Assembly: GCA_027011835.1 (NCBI GenBank)
Contig: JALUZN010000177.1
Location: 1-10,218, forward strand
DNA: 10,218 bases
Reading direction: 5' to 3'
Origin: Draconibacterium sp.
GTDB lineage: Bacteria; Bacteroidota; Bacteroidia; Bacteroidales; Prolixibacteraceae
Of the stretch, positions 7,731 through 10,218 are shown one piece after another. The notes beneath the pieces were generated by a model, which was not told the origin of the DNA, ran no database searches, and was given only the letters and a program-made list of their open reading frames with translations. Every line of letters begins with the position of its first letter. Position 1 is the first letter of the stretch. The translations under genes were made by a program, and so were the position numbers.

Positions 7731-7772
7731 CAAAGATACAAACATTTTTTGAAAGTTGCCCTGTGTGGCAAC
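7731..7772 (-). promoter_or_regulatory. toxin-antitoxin promoter element with upstream palindrome (candidate autoregulatory operator)
   Basis: On the minus strand TATCTTTG (7738-7731) fits the -7 consensus and predicts a transcript start about 15 bases before the toxin ATG. Upstream, GTTGCC (7755-7760) and GGCAAC (7767-7772) form a perfect palindrome around a six-base spacer, covering the expected -33 region. XRE antitoxins usually bind palindromes at their own promoter, so this is a natural operator candidate. I find no TTG at the standard -33 spacing. The palindrome is also 32 bases downstream of the TlpA-like stop and could alternatively belong to that gene's 3' end. Confidence 0.4.
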
Positions 7773-7803
7773 ATTCTTTGGGATGCAGCATAACCATTAT
7801 TAT

Positions 7804-9198
7804 CTATTTAAGCTTTTGTTCAATGGTGTACTCCAGTTGTTCAACCGACATCTCTTTTGCAATTATTTTTTTATTCTCGTCTAACAGATAAATTCGAGGT
7901 GTTTTTCGTACATCGTACAACACTTTAAACCGCGAGCTGTTGTCTTTATCCCAAACATTTATCCAGTCCCACAGTTTATGTTTATCTAAAAATTCAAGCC
8001 ACTCCTCTTTTTTGTCCATCGAATAAATGGCGAAAACGGTTAACCCTTTGTCTTTAAATTTCTCATAAACTTTATCGTGAAATTCGGGAACATAAACTTT
8101 GCAATGCGAACAGTTGGGTTCGTAAATTAATACCAGAGTAAGTTTACTATCAATTTTATGAAGATTAACAAATTCGCCGTCGAAGTTTTCGAGTGTCAGG
8201 TCGGGAGCCGTTTTCCCAATTAAATTCGATTGGATAAAAAGTACATTTTCTCTTATTTTTTTCATCGACTTGTCGTTTACCCAAAACGCTTGTCCGCTGA
8301 GGTAATATTTCTCTGCCAAATCGATAAACAGTGCATCCATTCCCATAATATTGCTGTTAATGCTTTGGTTCAGGAAAAACGAAGTAGCAAACTGAAAAAG
8401 CCGTTTGTTGGGGCGAACATCTTCAATAAAATTAAAAACATAGGGTTTTACCGAGTCGTATTGCTGATAAAGCACTTTATTAAACCATGTTTCCATTTTG
8501 GGTTTTAAGAGCGGTGTATATAAAAAACGCTCGTCGGTATAATCGAAATAATCCCAGTAGTGCTCACGTTGATAGTTAAAGCGTGCAAGTAATAGCAACG
8601 AGTCGTTTTGTTGAATATTGGCGGGTAGTGTCGATTCGTCGAGCTCGGAAATGTAGTTGGCCATTAAAAATTTTGCCAGAAACGTTCCGGGATATTTTTT
8701 GTCGATATTTTTCCAGTAGTCGTTTAACTGTTTTGTAAGTTGGTTTAGTTGATTTTGTATATCCTCCTTTTGGTCGTCGGGGGCTGTTTTTAATTTCTTT
8801 TGCAATTCAGCTCCCTCTTTTTTCAGTTTCGATAAAAATTTAAAGTAGGTATTAAACTCTTCCGGTTCGGTGGAGCCTTTAATTTTAATTGTAGCCGGCG
8901 AAAAGGTTTCGTTTTCAATCGAAAATTGTTGGTCGGCTCCAAGTAAAAAGTCGAAATGGTGGCTGTTGTCGAGATAAATTTTATACAATCCCTGTGGCAA
9001 TAACGTGTCGGCTTTAAACGTTCCTGCGCCGTTTGCATCGAGGTTTACCGTGTCGGTAATGTAAACATTCGATATGTAGTAGTGGGCAAGAAAAACCTGC
9101 TTGTTTTGTGCCGAATCTATTTTCAAATCGATTTTATAACCTTGTGCAAATGTAAAACCCGAAATAAAAATCAGGACGGGAAGAAAATATTTAATCAT
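7804..9198 (-). CDS. exported DUF4369-like / TlpA-type thioredoxin-domain protein
   Basis: This is probably a periplasmic or envelope thiol-disulfide protein. Numbered from the ATG at 9198 (464 residues), a signal peptide covers roughly 1-18 (MIKYFLPVLIFISGFTFA, cut before QG). It has no lipobox cysteine, so it is not a lipoprotein. A beta-rich region similar to DUF4369 (about 22-110) follows, then a mainly helical middle (about 115-320) with a charged coiled-coil-like part at 125-160. The C-terminal TlpA/AhpC-type thioredoxin fold (about 327-464) has GKTAPDLTLENFDG, the EPNCSHC redox motif (Cys363/Cys366) and the cis-proline segment KTPRIYLLD. The frame extends to a TTG at 9222, but the signal peptide begins cleanly at the ATG. 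Partners and substrate are unknown. It is divergent from the glycosyltransferase gene. Confidence 0.87.
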   Translation of the reverse strand: MIKYFLPVLIFISGFTFAQGYKIDLKIDSAQNKQVFLAHYYISNVYITDTVNLDANGAGTFKADTLLPQGLYKIYLDNSHHFDFLLGADQQFSIENETFSPATIKIKGSTEPEEFNTYFKFLSKLKKEGAELQKKLKTAPDDQKEDIQNQLNQLTKQLNDYWKNIDKKYPGTFLAKFLMANYISELDESTLPANIQQNDSLLLLARFNYQREHYWDYFDYTDERFLYTPLLKPKMETWFNKVLYQQYDSVKPYVFNFIEDVRPNKRLFQFATSFFLNQSINSNIMGMDALFIDLAEKYYLSGQAFWVNDKSMKKIRENVLFIQSNLIGKTAPDLTLENFDGEFVNLHKIDSKLTLVLIYEPNCSHCKVYVPEFHDKVYEKFKDKGLTVFAIYSMDKKEEWLEFLDKHKLWDWINVWDKDNSSRFKVLYDVRKTPRIYLLDENKKIIAKEMSVEQLEYTIEQKLK

Positions 9199-9261
9199 TG
9201 CTGTTGTTTTTTTGAAGTTCAAAAATAAAATATTTTATTCAAAATAGAGTTTAAAAAATTG

Positions 9262-9281
9262 TAATGAATCATAATGAATCA
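9262..9281. repeat. tandem 10-bp direct repeat in the divergent intergenic region
   Basis: TAATGAATCA occurs twice with no spacer (9262-9271 and 9272-9281), one helical turn apart. A shorter reverse copy, ATTCATT, lies at 9296-9302. The site is between the TlpA-like gene (start 9198, leftward) and the glycosyltransferase (start 9322, rightward), so it could be an operator for either. The gap also contains TATTTTTG (9227-9220 on the minus strand), a possible -7 element for the TlpA-like gene without a matching -33. I see no clear plus-strand promoter. Confidence 0.45.
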
Positions 9282-9321
9282 TTTTCTTTACGTAAATTCA
9301 TTGCGTTACAAATATTAGTTT

Positions 9322-10218
9322 ATGCTGTCAATAAATATTCCGGTTTTTAATTTCGACGTTCAAGAATTGGTTCTGCAAATAATTAAGCAGGCTCAAGTGC
9401 TCGATATTGCCTTCGAAATAAGGGTTTACGACGATGGTTCTGATGCAGAATGGAAAAACATAAACCGTAGTATTTCGAGCCACCCGAATGTGGTTTATAT
9501 TGAGCTGGAGAAAAATATTGGACGTTCGGCCATTCGGAATAAAATGGGGGAGGAGGCGCAGTTTAACTACCTGCTTTTTATCGATGCCGATTCGGAAATT
9601 GTAACCGATAGTTATTTGAAAACCTATTTAACGAATACTAAATCAGGCCGGGTGTTGTGTGGTGGAACTGCCTATAAAACTGAGCCGCCAGAAGATTCGA
9701 GAAAATATTTACGTTGGTTTTACGGTATTAACCGGGAGGCCGTTCCGGCAGAAATACGTAACAATAAAAAAGGGTTTATTATTACTTCGAATAACTTCTT
9801 AATTGAAAAAGAGATTTTTAACCGAACCGGGTTTCGAGAAGATATTCGTAATTACGGTCACGAAGATACACTGCTGGGGTACGACCTGTTTAAGAATGGA
9901 ATTGAAATTTTCCATATCGATAACCCCGTGGAACACACCGGACTCGAAGACTCTTCTGTATTCTTAAATAAAACAAAAGCTGCACTCGAAAATCTTTATA
10001 AAATCACCCACAATCTGCTTGGCAACGATGCCGAATTTACCGGGCAAGTAAACTTTTTAAACAGTTATTTAAAAATCAGGAGATATTTGCCTCAACTGTT
10101 TTTGCGTTGTTTTTACAAATCATTTCATCGAATCATCGAGAAAAATTTGTTGGGAAAATCGCCCCGTTTGTTTTTATTCGATTTGTATAAAGTGGGTTAC
10201 TACTCAACACTTTATAAG
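9322..10218 (+). CDS. glycosyltransferase family 2, 3' end cut by window edge
   Basis: This is a GT-A fold glycosyltransferase that should move a sugar from a nucleotide donor to an acceptor; donor and acceptor cannot be named. I translate 299 codons without a stop to the window edge. The start MLSINIPVFN is the first beta strand; an in-frame TAG two codons upstream (9316-9318) leaves this ATG as the first start. Family motifs are YDDGSD (36-41), EKNIGRSAIRN (63-73), the DxD-type LFIDADSEI (85-93) and GHEDTLLGYDLFKNG (179-193) with the catalytic Glu/Asp, followed by His205. The C-terminal part is basic and aromatic (RRYLPQLFLRCFYKSFHRIIEK) and could lie against the membrane. It is the only plus-strand gene. 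A function in surface glycan assembly is likely but not shown by its immediate neighbours. Confidence 0.88.
   Translation, partial: MLSINIPVFNFDVQELVLQIIKQAQVLDIAFEIRVYDDGSDAEWKNINRSISSHPNVVYIELEKNIGRSAIRNKMGEEAQFNYLLFIDADSEIVTDSYLKTYLTNTKSGRVLCGGTAYKTEPPEDSRKYLRWFYGINREAVPAEIRNNKKGFIITSNNFLIEKEIFNRTGFREDIRNYGHEDTLLGYDLFKNGIEIFHIDNPVEHTGLEDSSVFLNKTKAALENLYKITHNLLGNDAEFTGQVNFLNSYLKIRRYLPQLFLRCFYKSFHRIIEKNLLGKSPRLFLFDLYKVGYYSTLYK

Noticed and set aside
9199..9222. TTG start at 9222 giving eight extra residues on the TlpA-like protein
   Set aside because: The extra residues precede a clean signal peptide that starts at the ATG at 9198, and the TTG overlaps a promoter-like TATTTTTG.
9220..9227. 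TATTTTTG as promoter of the TlpA-like gene
   Set aside because: It matches the -7 consensus, but no TTG lies near the needed distance (the nearest is 12 bases upstream) and the region is A/T-rich; too weak to call separately.

Overview
The window reads as chromosomal DNA of a Bacteroidota bacterium. Three things point there: AT-rich promoters of the TAnnTTTG type without clear Shine-Dalgarno sites, a dapB - lepB - WbqC-family gene order that I recall as common in this phylum, and a long signal peptidase I together with a DUF4369-like/thioredoxin exported protein. A finer placement (for example Marinilabiliales or Prolixibacteraceae) is only a guess.

Every gene from the left edge to about 9.2 kb lies on the minus strand, so transcription runs right to left. 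From the right these are: an exported TlpA-like protein (7804-9198); a HigB/HigA-type toxin-antitoxin pair (7709-7003); dapB and lepB four bases apart (6748-4687); a small LapA-domain membrane protein (4610-4251); a WbqC-family protein (4178-3534); a UDP-glucuronate decarboxylase (3391-2447); and the dTDP-L-rhamnose genes rfbA, rfbC and rfbD (2290 to the left edge, where rfbD loses its last few codons). One gene is on the plus strand: a family 2 glycosyltransferase (9322 to the right edge), divergent from the TlpA-like gene and running off the right edge.

The left half is concerned with the cell envelope. It supplies nucleotide sugars (UDP-xylose and dTDP-rhamnose) and probably a polysaccharide-associated WbqC protein. 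rfbB, the dehydratase between RfbA and RfbC, is not in the window and may lie beyond the left edge. The middle is housekeeping: lysine/diaminopimelate synthesis and signal-peptide cleavage. The toxin-antitoxin pair is visibly poorer in CpG than its neighbours and sits directly upstream of dapB, so it looks like an acquired insertion.

No intergenic gap exceeds 300 bases. The larger gaps hold promoter-like sites, several short dyads, a 15-bp perfect inverted repeat after the decarboxylase gene and a 10-bp tandem repeat in the divergent region at 9.26 kb. I see no RNA gene, CRISPR array, IS element or clearly new system. The non-coding dyads, the island-like toxin-antitoxin pair and the glycosyltransferase are the parts most worth a second look.
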